A stretch of 64,000 bases of DNA from Sabellastarte sp. h YS-2021. Lineage: Eukaryota; Annelida; Polychaeta; Sabellida; Sabellidae. Below the pieces are notes generated by a model. It had not been told where the DNA came from and did not search any database. It saw nothing but the letters and a program-made list of their open reading frames with translations. The position numbers and the translations under genes are program-made. Below, piece by piece: positions 45,101 to 47,712 of this stretch; within the stretch, counting starts at the first letter, position 1, and every line of letters starts with the position of its first letter. The stretch covers positions 29,509,464 through 29,573,463 of the forward strand of contig OZ024929.1 of assembly GCA_964017235.1 (NCBI GenBank), read 5' to 3'.

Positions 45101-47712
45101 GCTGGACCAACGTCCACATCCATTGCCTCGGACTGTGCATTAGTACTTGACCTCGGAGGGGGTAGGTCCAGATGAGCAGCAGAGTTGCTGGATGGACCAG
45201 CTTTTGAAGCATGAGGCGAGGGATCAACCTCGGCAGACTTTTTAACTGCCAACTCCTCTCGGAGTGATTGAAATGCTTCTAACATGGATGCCTGGAAGGA
45301 ACCCATTTGCTGCTGGATATGTATATTTAAGGAATCACCCAGGGATTTCTCTAGATTTCTTTGAATTTTGTTTTGTAAAACAGTACCTGGGGTGGGAGGA
45401 ACAGCCTTGGCTGGGGTCTTTAGTGATAAAGAACTGAAGGCGAGAGGTTGAGGACGGGGGGGTGAGGTAAAGAGGTTATCGGCAGCACTCTCAAGGTCTG
45501 CATTAGAACCATTAAAAGAGTCCCCATCGCCTTCACCCAAGAGATCTAGTTCATCTTTGGAACTAGTTTCCGCTTTTTGCTTTTTTAAGTACCGCTTCCT
45601 GTTTTGAATTTTTTGTAATTGTTCATCAGAGAGAGACGTACAAATATGGCAGGGTGCTTCAAAAGTGACACAGGGGTCATCTCCCTTGCCAGCCTCCCTA
45701 CAGGTAGGGCAGTAATTATGAGTATCAAAACTGAAGCAAAAAAGGCGGCATTTCTGAGCTCTCGGTTTGTCTTTGTTTGCTTGATGAAGGGACATTTTAA
45801 CGCAATAAAAAGACGTACAATTGAAATTGCCTGAACCGAGAAAACTCAAAACACGCGGATTGTAAGGAAAATACTTAAGTTGTGAAATTAAAAATTTTAC
45901 AGGATAATCTATGACATATATTTAAAGAAATATCCAAATATTAGCCTCCAACAATACGTGAATACTGAGAAATAAATGAAAATGTCTGTATATTTACAAA
46001 CTGCTACCAGTCATCGTGGCCAACGAGAAAGTAGGGCGATTGGTCAGAAGTTATCACGTGACGACAACTACCAGTATATCCGGTGGCTATCAAGAACGAT
46101 CTTTTTTTCTAAGACGTTGGCCCCGGGTGTGGCAACCCGAGAACAGCATTAAGTCCCACATGGTAAGCTATTGTAGCGTAATAAAATTAAGGCTTTCAGA
46201 TTAGAAGGTGTCATTTTTCAAGGGATTGCTCCCAAAATCTAATCGGCTCGCGTTTTTGATAGTATGAACAGGTGTGTCAAATTATAAGGCTGTGTAGAAA
46301 GTAGTTTTTCCTGAACTGCGATGACGGGGGTGGGGGTGGGGGGTGTACTTCAAAAAAAATTCTTTTTGATCATGTGACCTTCATAAAGGTCAAATTTAAG
46401 CATGCAGAAAAATTTTCCCACGCCTAAGGTATATAACTGCCAAATATGGTTTGAAACCTTCGAATAACAAGGGAGATATTCAAGGGAGACCATAATGTGG
46501 CGGTGAGGAAACTGAGGCGAAAACAAATAAGCGCCCTTTCAGGGACGCTTAATTACTCTATCTAGCACAGTTTTGTGAGAAATAAGCATTTCTGTGTTTT
46601 GCAATTTTGCGAAAAATGCGAAAATTTAAAATGGCCGCCATTTTTTTGAAAATTGGAATTGCTACTCTGCAGAGATACCCTGTGGGTCAAAATTTTTGTC
46701 GAAACCGCTCTATCAAGCACAGTTTTCGAGATAGAAGCATTTTTGTGTTTTGCAATTCTTGCGGAAAATTCAAAAAGGCCGCCATTTTGGGCGAGACAAC
46801 AATTTTTTGAAAATTGGGATGGCTACTCTGCAGAGATACCCTGTAGCTCAAAAATTTTGTCAAAATCGCTCTATCTCGCACGGTTTTCGAGACATAAGCA
46901 TTTTTGTGTTTTCCTTATTGGAAAATTTGTAATGATTAATTAATCATTAATTACTCAGCCATTTCTTAACCAATCAATCCCAAAATCTAATGATTTCTAG
47001 ATTTTAATAGAATGAATGTATTTGCAAAGTTTCAGGTGAATTGATAAAATCCCCTTTAAGTTATCATCTGGACAAGTTTACACATTCAAAAAAGACATTT
47101 TTGGTGATGTGACCTCTTTGATTGGTCGAAATGTCACTGCAGCATATTCCAAAAAATTCCCCAGGGCTACTGCATACACCTGCCAAATTTGAAAAGAATC
47201 CGCCCAACGGTCACAGAGTTATAAGGAAAATGAAACGCGGAGTCTGATTTTCCCCCCATAACACAAAGACCACAGAATGTACAGGGCTAAACACAGAATA
47301 TTCTTCACACACATTCTAATTTATGTCCTTATCCAGGGATAGTTCTTTATGTTGCAGACAATTTCCAAGCATTTTACAAAGTATTGGTCTGAGACAGATT
47401 TGAAAATGTCCCAATAGATGGCAGCTCAAAAGTGACACTCTAGTACCCAGTTTTTCATTCACAACACTAGCATACACACACCTGTACGAAGCTGCAGACT
47501 GTGCTGTTGTAGTCCACTGTCTTCCTTGTGACAACTTTAGTTCTGGGTTTCTTACCATCGCAGCTCTGACCAGCACCTTGTCCTGGGACTGACGGGGCTC
47601 GGAAGTTAAAGGTATAGGTACTTTCTGGTCTGGGTGCTCTCTGCTGAAACTGACCCAGCCTGAACCCTGTAAACCTGGTTGGGGGTGACATCATCAAACC
47701 ACCATCCATCAT
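3072..47712 (-). CDS. WDR33: WDR33-like pre-mRNA 3'-end processing factor, 10 N-terminal coding exons, partial
   Basis: WDR33 is the WD40 subunit of the cleavage and polyadenylation specificity factor in the nucleus; with CPSF30 it contacts the AAUAAA signal. Exons at 47482-47712, 38009-38077, 37659-37763, 36296-36391, 35639-35790, 12467-12564, 10702-10828, 9045-9199, 3599-3677 and 3072-3182 all have GT-AG borders and matching phases. They encode about 404 residues: a basic N-terminal segment ([15 protein letters not shown]), then [79 protein letters not shown] and WHPLGHIL, collinear with the WDR33/Pfs2/FY propeller. The C-terminal part lies beyond the left edge. Introns 1 (9.4 kb) and 5 (23 kb) are swollen by retrotransposons. 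Identity rests on family recognition. Several strongly conserved positions differ from vertebrate and insect proteins, so the host is probably phylogenetically distant from both. Confidence 0.93.
3183..3598. other. Intron 9 of WDR33
   Basis: Short intron of 416 bp bounded by GT and AG on the minus strand. I see no repeat or gene inside it. Confidence 0.85.
3599..3677 (-). CDS. WDR33: WDR33 exon 9
   Basis: The acceptor GACAG ends at 3678 and the donor GTGAGT starts at 3598. The exon encodes [18 protein letters not shown] and MFWLVG, a WD blade with the GGSDG turn conserved in WDR33. The phases (2 bases in, 2 bases out) fit exons 8 and 10. Confidence 0.92.
3678..4572. other. Intron 8 of WDR33, 5'-distal part
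   Basis: AT-rich intronic sequence with short homopolymers (T run near 3780, G run near 4435). No gene or clear repeat seen. Confidence 0.6.
4573..4770. mobile_element. Foldback MITE-like element
   Basis: Two imperfect arms of about 95 bp face each other around a short centre near 4668. The left arm holds TGCTGTAGAAATGGACC and CCATTAGTGCCC; the right arm holds GGGCACTAATGG and GGTCCATTTCTACAGCA. The AT-rich outer parts also pair (ATAATGTAATTTTA against AAAATTGCATTAT). Coding capacity is absent. It looks like a foldback or hairpin MITE. Confidence 0.75.
4771..5349. other. Intron 8, middle
   Basis: No gene or recognised repeat. AT-rich intronic sequence. Confidence 0.5.
5350..6686. mobile_element. 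Tandem-repeat-bearing non-autonomous element, family F, copy 1
   Basis: Six or so head-to-tail monomers of 145-149 bp, marked by GACCAATAATAAG at about 5527, 5672, 5818, 5967, 6112 and 6259, each with TTTGACCTTGAAGGAGGGG and CCCAGCCCATGATTTCC. Two copies of a different unit with GTGGCGACCATCTTG or GTGGCGGCCATCTTG follow at 6310-6500. The left flank GCAAATTTGTATCCACCA near 5373 is the inverse of TGGTGGATACAAAT near 6668, so the element has subterminal inverted repeats. The small open frames are by-products of the repeats. Copy 2 is at 49.8 kb. Confidence 0.75.
6687..8547. mobile_element. AGGTCA tandem-repeat element, family E, copy 1
   Basis: The left end (GTACCCCAGAGCC, then TTTTCAACATCATGAGA) and right end (GGACACCATGAGTGAAAAC, then AGCCCTTAAAGGCTGT) are inverted relative to each other, giving imperfect subterminal inverted repeats. 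A non-repetitive lead of about 380 bp comes next, then roughly nine monomers of about 147 bp (7070-8480). Each monomer has several AGGTCA hexamers, AAGTATCAACTTCCTACACC and GAGATATAGCCCGGAC. It starts directly beside family F copy 1 and lies in intron 8. Confidence 0.8.
8548..9044. other. Intron 8, 3' remainder upstream in coordinates
   Basis: Between the family E copy and exon 8. No gene or repeat seen; exon 8's donor GTAAGT is at its upper edge. Confidence 0.6.
9045..9199 (-). CDS. WDR33: WDR33 exon 8
   Basis: The acceptor TTTTGCAG ends at 9200 and the donor GTAAGT begins at 9044. The exon encodes [34 protein letters not shown] and FKGHMKEAT, closely matching the WDR33 blade with the TASRDH turn. 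It completes a valine from exon 7 and passes one base to exon 9. Confidence 0.94.
9200..10379. other. Intron 7 of WDR33, most of it
   Basis: No gene or repeat recognised in this stretch. The SINE at 10380 interrupts the intron's upper part. Confidence 0.55.
10380..10556 (-). mobile_element. tRNA-derived SINE, second type
   Basis: On the minus strand from about 10553: TAGTTTAGTGGTTAGCAAG (A-box-like), then GGGTTCAACTCCC (B-box-like) about 50 bp on, then a non-tRNA body ending in a C/A-rich tail near 10365. The head differs from that of the 2.0 kb SINE, so it is a separate family. It lies in intron 7, sense orientation. Confidence 0.7.
10702..10828 (-). CDS. WDR33: WDR33 exon 7
   Basis: The acceptor CTTCAG ends at 10829 and the donor GTAAGT begins at 10701. 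The exon encodes [38 protein letters not shown] and KLST. The [13 protein letters not shown] block is a hallmark of metazoan WDR33. A phase-1 start and phase-2 end fit its neighbours. Confidence 0.95.
10829..12466. other. Intron 6 of WDR33
   Basis: 1.64 kb intron, AT-rich. I see no transposon signature or coding sequence in it. Confidence 0.6.
12467..12564 (-). CDS. WDR33: WDR33 exon 6
   Basis: The acceptor GATACAG ends at 12565 and the donor GTATGT begins at 12466. The exon encodes [15 protein letters not shown] and [18 protein letters not shown]. The first base completes a serine begun in exon 5, which is 23 kb upstream. DIRS element A ends only about 110 bp before this 3' splice site. Confidence 0.95.
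12717..12888 (+). repeat. DIRS A left inverted terminal repeat
   Basis: Runs from CCTATCCAATGGACAATTGC to CATCTTTTTCGT and is the near-perfect inverse of 18817-18988. It contains the interrupted palindrome ACCGGTCGACGCGACCGGT and a CRE-like TTGACGTCAT. Confidence 0.93.
12951..13045. repeat. DIRS A internal complementary region
   Basis: The first half (12951-13003) is the inverse of the element's left end; the second half (13004-13045) is the inverse of its right end, joined directly. This is the template by which DIRS elements are thought to regenerate both termini through a circle. The minus strand has AATAAA at 13007-13012, downstream of the recombinase gene, a candidate poly(A) signal. 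Confidence 0.9.
13433..15838 (-). CDS. DIRS A RT C-terminus, RNase H and tyrosine recombinase in one frame
   Basis: This 801-residue frame begins in mid-RT with QYLDDW (residues 23-28, the YxDD catalytic box). RNase H follows with [10 protein letters not shown] near 188-197, ATDNTTV near 245 and [13 protein letters not shown] near 286. A tyrosine recombinase occupies about 440-801 with GKRRSE (601-606, arginine), HDVR (736-739), CHW (760-762) and the nucleophile in QFYVKD (Tyr772), so its catalytic set is complete. The fusion is probably accidental: the RNase H tail found in element B (IAPGW, PWFWDL) lies in another frame here (14931-14347), which implies an indel near 14680. RT and recombinase would normally be separate overlapping frames. 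Confidence 0.88.
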   Translation of the reverse strand: MEFTVVAKEVKLMALQKGIRIHQYLDDWLVRASTLHTCLQHTQTLVTLCQELGWLVNKEKSELAPKQVFNFVGYQFDLKEGKVRPTAERWQALTDKIRSMMSDPVCPVRKFMSLIGLLTATEKQVHLGRLHMRPIQWHLKNNWRVPESLEKVIPVPKSLHPHLRWWLEESNVLLGQPLHPLKHALQIFTDASNEGWGTHLDDHTARGTWSLPESKLHINHLELKAVFLALKEFRTLVCNKTVLIATDNTTVVAYINKEGGMKSGSLCALLWRILSWCTRQQVTLRARHIPGRLNVIADKLSRLGQTIQTEWSLHPAEFQAVCARWHQPQVDLFATRFNNKLPQFVSPVPDPQAWAVDALSLSWEDLDPYAFPPAAILGKVVELPLQQNNPDCPRVAQHALVLGPGSNVKPDPTVSAQPTQPSVSAIQPGPSQEPVKSEPTCLAPRASAIKEQGFSEAVAARIEAPQRRSTRSVYEAKWTIFTKWCLSNQVDFRAPPLKAIADFLLHLFQDKKLQPGTIDGYRSAIADKLGNSTINVSKDENLTRLLDSFHRDRPKGRRGIPSWNLSLVLHQLTKAPFEPLKESSLKHLTFKTVFLLALGSGKRRSEIHAWLHKNIRHQSDWSKVSLYPSPSFLSKNQLAKEGPDSVAPVVIPALAPSLDRSLKGDRSLCPVRALRYYLDRTADLRQNKELVFVSFKKGFDKDISPATISSWIKQTVVLCYELSDQEALTLHQVKAHDVRAFAASKAFQSGISLDQILSACHWKSHNTFTQFYVKDVAWADSELFHLGPVVAAQQVHHQAQK
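15839..16607 (-). pseudogene. DIRS A reverse transcriptase, N-terminal half, broken
   Basis: From about 16440 to 15890 the frame encodes [32 protein letters not shown] and [14 protein letters not shown], the fingers and first catalytic aspartate region of DIRS RT. A TAG at 15890-15892 interrupts it; the same frame continues into the 801-residue frame. Upstream, a different frame with an ATG at 16607, 57 nt past the gag stop, carries [10 protein letters not shown]. Element C has a similar Cys cluster joined in frame to RT, so a 1-bp shift near 16385 has probably split the start of RT in this copy. The long 447-residue frame over this region is otherwise out of frame with RT. Confidence 0.8.
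16666..18692 (-). pseudogene. DIRS A gag, frameshifted
   Basis: The N-terminus starts at ATG 18692 with a Cys/His cluster ([31 protein letters not shown]) like the start of element B gag. Near 18520 the frame is lost; the rest continues in another frame down to 16666, passing [34 protein letters not shown] and a C-terminal basic, Gly/Lys-rich tail ending FKKHK. The 591-residue downstream frame uses no ATG at its apparent start. The total would be near 675 residues against about 704 in B. Gag is assumed to form the element's particle; this is inferred from position and low-complexity character. Confidence 0.82.
18817..18988 (-). repeat. DIRS A right inverted terminal repeat
   Basis: Inverse of 12717-12888 with about three differences. 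It lies upstream of gag and is the likely promoter side. The right end of the element continues to GCAATAAAA at 19007. Confidence 0.93.
19008..19994. other. Intron 5 sequence between DIRS A and DIRS D
   Basis: About 1 kb of AT-rich sequence; no gene, SINE or tandem repeat recognised. Confidence 0.6.
19995..20210 (+). repeat. DIRS D left inverted terminal repeat
   Basis: Begins AATTGTAAAGTTTTAGCAG, continues TATCTTACCTAACAG and ends near CACAGATGACACAACTTCC. It aligns over most of its length with the inverse of 33510-33704 despite many substitutions. Confidence 0.75.
20261..20347. repeat. DIRS D internal complementary region
   Basis: CCTGTTAGGCAAGATATTAAC is the inverse of the element's left end. 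ACGTTAATATATCTTCCCGG and GACAGATATGTGCC are the inverse of its right end (GGCACCTGTCTG, AAGATATATCAAC). The two are joined in the AT-rich middle. Confidence 0.75.
20640..21885 (-). pseudogene. DIRS D tyrosine recombinase and RNase H remnants
   Basis: The minus strand near 20840-20660 still reads [10 protein letters not shown] and SHNTFTKF, the HxxR and post-histidine boxes of the recombinase. The central part with the arginine box is deleted. From about 20880 to 21440 the sequence parallels A's recombinase N-terminus. At 21480-21885 it parallels A's RNase H, with a local duplication of about 100 bp (CACTTGGGTTAGTGCCACC at about 21610 and 21705). No frame is intact. Confidence 0.75.
21886..24262. 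mobile_element. Block nested in DIRS D: AT-rich repeat plus family G copies 1 and 2
   Basis: 21886-22085 holds two copies of an AT-rich unit with GTATTTGTATGT and CAAAGTATTTGTAT. 22085-23440 is family G copy 1: four or so monomers of 157-169 bp marked by CAAAATGGCCGCCAT at 22419, 22576, 22745 and 22911, each with a CACGGTTAAGGAGATA-type box. It ends in the perfect hairpin GTCCACC...GGTGGAC near 23400. 23655-24262 is a second related copy. The block replaces about 400 bp of RNase H relative to element A. Confidence 0.7.
24263..25080 (-). pseudogene. DIRS D reverse transcriptase remnant
   Basis: 24265-24350 matches A's RT-RNase H linker (GGTCTCATGTGAAGTC). 24550-24660 matches the YLDDW region of A (CTAGGTACTGGTGGATCC) and the ATGGAATTC region. 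Frames are broken throughout. 24660-25080 parallels the upstream RT with gaps. Confidence 0.72.
25400..25632 (-). pseudogene. DIRS D gag, C-terminal remnant
   Basis: The minus strand reads [20 protein letters not shown], matching A gag [20 protein letters not shown], followed by a degraded tail. It is cut at about 25632 by the family E insertion; the rest of gag resumes beyond 32040. Confidence 0.75.
25632..27423. mobile_element. AGGTCA element family E, copies 2a (fragment) and 2b
   Basis: 2a (25632-25796) is only a left end (ATAGCATCAGAGATGC, then CACAGCCTGGGG). 2b (25797-27276) has the same left end, a lead to about 26285, five or six AGGTCA monomers of 141-147 bp, a C-rich stretch (27178-27222, CCGCCC/CCACCC repeats) and the right end CAGCCCTTAAGGGCTGTGG. 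27277-27423 is a short stray piece with AAAGGCGGGTTGCAC. Frames here are chance. Confidence 0.78.
27424..30067. mobile_element. AGGTCA element family E, copy 2c with higher-order repeat
   Basis: Left end at ATAGCATCAGAGATGCCC, right end at GGGCTGTGGGGTAAAAA. The array from about 27900 to 29960 holds about fourteen monomers. A block of 613 bp (four monomers plus a partial one) is repeated nearly identically: ACCATGATATTGCACACC occurs at about 28941 and 29554. Each monomer carries AGGTCAAAGGTCA or AGGTCAAATCAAGGTCA arrangements. Confidence 0.8.
30068..30799. mobile_element. Tandem-repeat element family H with terminal hairpin
   Basis: Four monomers of 133-156 bp marked by ATTACACCAATTTCGA at about 30190, 30345, 30499 and 30632, each with ATCTCCCTGTCAAGTTTGAA. 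The block ends in GGCGGGTTG...CAACCCGCC (about 30770-30796), a 9-bp-stem hairpin, followed by TAAAAA. Confidence 0.72.
30800..32040. mobile_element. AGGTCA element family E, copy 3 (truncated)
   Basis: Begins in the family E lead (GCTGTAAAATTTATTAATTG, shared with copy 1 near 6930), then about seven AGGTCA monomers to about 32010. The usual C-rich tail and hairpin are missing; sequence from about 32040 is DIRS D gag. Confidence 0.72.
32041..33509 (-). pseudogene. DIRS D gag, N-terminal and middle remnants
   Basis: Three stretches match A or B gag: [12 protein letters not shown] near 32270 (A has [12 protein letters not shown]), [19 protein letters not shown] near 33040 (A has [19 protein letters not shown]), and a Cys-rich N-terminus near 33400-33260. 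They are in different frames and separated by decayed sequence. Confidence 0.78.
33510..33704 (-). repeat. DIRS D right inverted terminal repeat
   Basis: Inverse of 19995-20210 at moderate identity; ends GGCACCTGTCTGTTAGGTAA then AACACAATAAAAA, the same right-end style as A, B and C. Confidence 0.75.
33705..35638. other. Intron 5, part next to exon 5
   Basis: Nearly 2 kb of AT-rich intronic sequence; no transposon, RNA gene or exon recognised. Confidence 0.6.
35639..35790 (-). CDS. WDR33: WDR33 exon 5
   Basis: The acceptor CTTTTAG ends at 35791 and the donor AAG|GTTGGT is at 35638. The exon encodes [39 protein letters not shown] and [11 protein letters not shown]. The donor is weaker than the others (GTTGGT) but is required to join in phase with exon 6, giving S-F-S-P-T-D. 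Confidence 0.94.
35791..36295. other. Intron 4 of WDR33
   Basis: 505 bp intron, AT-rich, with nothing else recognised. Confidence 0.8.
36296..36391 (-). CDS. WDR33: WDR33 exon 4
   Basis: Exactly 32 codons in phase 0 at both ends, acceptor TTTCAG and donor GTACGA. It encodes [20 protein letters not shown] and [12 protein letters not shown], nearly identical to animal WDR33 and the strongest single identifier of the gene. Confidence 0.96.
36392..37658. other. Intron 3 of WDR33
   Basis: 1.27 kb; no repeat family or coding sequence recognised. Confidence 0.7.
37659..37763 (-). CDS. WDR33: WDR33 exon 3
   Basis: 35 codons, phase 0, acceptor TTTTAG and donor GTAAGT. It encodes [20 protein letters not shown] then [15 protein letters not shown]. 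The human counterpart has VPPIGMLNNPMNAVTTKFV and RTSTNKVKCPVF, the same length but with several changes. Confidence 0.93.
38009..38077 (-). CDS. WDR33: WDR33 exon 2
   Basis: 23 codons, phase 0, with AG at 38078-38079 and donor GTGAGT from 38008. It encodes [17 protein letters not shown] and SLYFPS, matching the conserved NRIWQRDxRD block that follows the basic N-terminus. Confidence 0.93.
38078..38580. other. Intron 1 of WDR33, start of the repeat-rich part
   Basis: AT-rich, no recognised element before the family G fragment at 38.6 kb. Confidence 0.55.
38581..38950. mobile_element. Family G fragment, copy 3
   Basis: Starts with GTTTTTGCACAGCAAAAACAA and AAGGATATAAAGG, shared with 23.7 kb. 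One monomer with AAAATGGCCGCCATTTTTGG follows, then GCTTTTGCTAACAAAAGTGAAGC, an imperfect palindrome near 38900. Confidence 0.65.
38980..39819. mobile_element. Tandem-repeat family I, copy 1, left part
   Basis: Five monomers of 146-158 bp marked by CTGACCGGCTATTTAGA at about 39121, 39279, 39436, 39590 and 39736, each with AAGGAGATATAAGGCAAAA and a G run. The copy is interrupted by DIRS B; its continuation resumes at 46189. The uninterrupted counterpart is at 48.9-49.6 kb. Confidence 0.75.
39862..40010 (+). repeat. DIRS B left inverted terminal repeat
   Basis: From AGCTTACCATGTGGGACTTA to CTACTTTCTCGTTG; near-perfect inverse of 46021-46170. It contains TCACGTGA, a palindromic E-box. Confidence 0.94.
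40071..40174. repeat. DIRS B internal complementary region
   Basis: AAGTCCCACATGGTAAGCTT and on to AATTAAAATTTA is the inverse of the left end; ATTTTATTACGCTACAATAG then CTTACCATGTGGGAC is the inverse of the right end. The minus strand has AATAAA at 40133-40138, downstream of the recombinase. Confidence 0.92.
40175..40562. other. DIRS B spacer between complementary region and recombinase
   Basis: No coding sequence recognised. It corresponds in position to the non-coding 13046-13432 of element A. Confidence 0.7.
40563..41933 (-). CDS. DIRS B tyrosine recombinase
   Basis: Catalyses integration of the DIRS cDNA circle by analogy with the family. The frame is open from 42824, but its first third overlaps RT-RNase H and reads as shadow; the ATG at 41933 is a reasonable start and overlaps the RT frame by about 226 nt. 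The core has [11 protein letters not shown] (arginine), [14 protein letters not shown] (HxxR), [12 protein letters not shown] and then a Tyr. Next to that tyrosine, near 40772, the frame shifts: the conserved tail ([11 protein letters not shown]) is in another frame, and this one instead runs through a 22-base C run at 40641-40662 encoding polyglycine. The tyrosine is displaced by one residue compared with A. Confidence 0.87.
   Translation of the reverse strand: MPLPDHRDSPRLARDALVLGPSAALNRDPTTTPSVNDPTQTVPQLCVPQQSTTAEPPRLVSRSGQLQEQGFSVEVAERIAAPQRSSTRTIYRSKWALFEKWCRENSVDFSTPSVKQISDFFMYLYQDLNRRSSTIDGYRTAIVDTLGPTAQHIAHNADLHRLLSSFHRDRPKSSRNLPKWNLSVVLNELTKAPFEPMKDSNLKHLTLKTAFLLALASGKRRSEIHAWVANKVANLGQWEKVALFPSSDVIAKNQLAREGSQSVSPVTIPALTTIVDRQFKEDRTLCPVRALRFYLDRTKDLRGSRCVLFISFKKGHTSDIRPATLSSWLKQTILLCYKQADQQALDLVQVKAHDIRAFAASKAFYGGVSVDQIMQAGHWKAHNTFTNFTYLVGHRQQYVSGTRSGGTTSPRSFPSDQLSSERKKGGGGGGGHIRYNQVFRSLSQDLGIPLPSRCYG
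41708..43741 (-). CDS. DIRS B reverse transcriptase-RNase H, intact
   Basis: Copies the element's RNA into DNA. From the CTT CGC AAT segment on, the protein reads [43 protein letters not shown] (first Asp), HQYLDDWL (YxDD near residue 217 counted from 43669), then RNase H with [30 protein letters not shown] and [13 protein letters not shown], and the DIRS C-terminal [12 protein letters not shown] and LNLHAWCLG. The frame opens right after a TAA at 43742-43744 and overlaps the last 60 nt of gag in the -1 frame, with no ATG before the conserved region. Translation probably needs a frameshift from gag or a non-AUG start. Confidence 0.93.
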   Translation of the reverse strand, partial: PILSLGKRKIQLQRLQGSTIEEGGVETPLRNDSSKASFSPPVGSRLRSFKRDWQTNKCSQNVLNIITNGYVLPFRSKPNLIRFPLILSEYKSQQKDQALATCIQSLLSKNAIERVENVKSLGFYSRLFLVPKPHQRWRPVIDLSRLNTFLHVEKFKMETPESIRTSLVPGEWVSSIDLSDAYPHIPIHPNSRKYLRFCYKAQVFQFTSLPFRLATAPQVFTMIVKEVKLMALSRRLRIHQYLDDWLIRSQSQEESQRDTQAVVDLTQSLGWIINQEKSELKPTQVFSFVGYEYHLDSALVRPTHERWLKLQDLILRLKSKRVLTARCLMSLIGLLASMEKMVPEGRLHMRPFQFHLKEHWRYPQSLDNLLPWTEAIVAHLDWWQNPSNVMKGADLHPKDHSIQLFTDASNEGWGAHLYQNSTKGLWSEREKRLHINVLELKAVSLALRDFKDQCQNQTVLVATDNSTVVAYINKQGGTHSAEMCALLWKIMTWCHHYHITLKARHIPGCLNVMADLLSRSNQVQSTEWSLHPQVFKQICRKWFTPHVDLFATHLNHKLPLYVSPIPDPRAWNIDALNINWTNLTAYAYPPTALLHKVIQKIKQCHCLIIVIAPGWPGMPWFWDLVQLSTEIPLQLPVSTTLLKQSHNYVFHNNPQQLNLHAWCLGADNSKNKASLWR
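43681..45795 (-). CDS. DIRS B gag, intact
   Basis: About 704 residues from ATG 45795; the open frame extends to 45849 without an ATG. The N-terminus has a Cys/His cluster ([26 protein letters not shown]). A long Ser/Pro/Asp-rich middle follows ([20 protein letters not shown]), then a conserved [14 protein letters not shown] segment and a basic Gly/Arg/Ser tail ([17 protein letters not shown]) typical of nucleic-acid-binding gag ends. It is collinear with A gag. Expected to coat the element RNA; role inferred from position. Confidence 0.9.
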   Translation of the reverse strand: MSLHQANKDKPRAQKCRLFCFSFDTHNYCPTCREAGKGDDPCVTFEAPCHICTSLSDEQLQKIQNRKRYLKKQKAETSSKDELDLLGEGDGDSFNGSNADLESAADNLFTSPPRPQPLAFSSLSLKTPAKAVPPTPGTVLQNKIQRNLEKSLGDSLNIHIQQQMGSFQASMLEAFQSLREELAVKKSAEVDPSPHASKAGPSSNSAAHLDLPPPRSSTNAQSEAMDVDVGPALPPRLVLNQTSSDQYVAPSEAIPKDSSYSHKKQSHRQTVTPSSASDHLDEDSDESRIHPRPKKHSDKSKHKSRSRYVSSSEEDHSPVARHRSSKPSRAQPSGAASDQDLPQHDPDPPYYREVALSDIPSQYSEEVDTFRRILSLPDPRDSMPRSSTSVLGLDDEKGRQELRPRGPSSILPLSSVIKDAFDKFQHDFKAANLSDGKYVKPPPSTSKWYKVGQPTFQDKIQELNTDFAKICITPRPPGAPVAKVPMPVLKELEHQARQNISTLNFTDAFAKTSSSCNASLEKCQHSIKSTVKKIKSQIQKGANPEKAAKRGYEEVAEYLDFWNKTVLVQHRALTCLSKSLAHILQRELYSMANTGLLRREAEMTLLHPQLGETRRQELRNSSFWDSSLFESQLVNEGEDFLLKKGTSKDSQGFSPYQNKPFRGPHKKRGSYRKRPYGGNTSQSSNQSFPSGRGKSNFRGSRGPQ
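46021..46170 (-). repeat. DIRS B right inverted terminal repeat
   Basis: Inverse of 39862-40010; lies upstream of gag and is probably the promoter side. The element end is at GTAATAAAATT near 46188. Confidence 0.94.
46189..46560. mobile_element. Tandem-repeat family I, copy 1, right part
   Basis: CTCCCAAAATCTAATC, GATAGTATGAACA, GATGACGGGGGTGGG, CCACGCCTAAGGTATATAAC and the hairpin AAGCGCCCTTTCAGGGACGC, then TTAATTA. The same order occurs uninterrupted at 49260-49605. G-rich at 46324-46345. Confidence 0.75.
46545..46930. mobile_element. Family G, copy 4
   Basis: Two and a half monomers of about 155 bp with AAAATGGCCGCCATTTTTT, ATACCCTGTGGGTCAAAA and GAGATAGAAGCATTTTTGTG boxes. Small frames are repeat by-products. 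Confidence 0.7.
46931..47481. other. Intron 1 next to exon 1
   Basis: 47095-47230 contains a unit (TGATGTGACCTCTTTGATTGG, CACCTGCCAAATTTGAAAAG, CACAGAGTTATAAGG) resembling the family I right part in word order. The rest is unremarkable intron. Confidence 0.5.
47482..47712 (-). CDS. WDR33: WDR33 exon 1 (start codon)
   Basis: 77 codons from ATG 47712; an in-frame TAG ten codons upstream supports this start. The N-terminus ([13 protein letters not shown]) is not conserved. The end, [18 protein letters not shown], matches the basic segment FDGKRMRK and NRKTIDYN of animal WDR33 with one extra residue; that segment helps contact RNA in the human complex. Donor CAG|GTGTGT at 47481. Confidence 0.92.

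Larger units (their letters stand above)
39820..46188 (-). mobile_element. DIRS retrotransposon B (6.4 kb), best preserved
   Basis: Inverted terminal repeats at 39862-40010 and 46021-46170 differ at about two positions. The internal complementary region is at 40071-40174. Gag and RT-RNase H are open from end to end; the recombinase is open through its catalytic boxes but shifted at the tail. Terminal sequences are unrelated to those of A and C, so B is a separate family. It sits in intron 1 of WDR33, sense orientation, inside a family I repeat. Confidence 0.94.
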
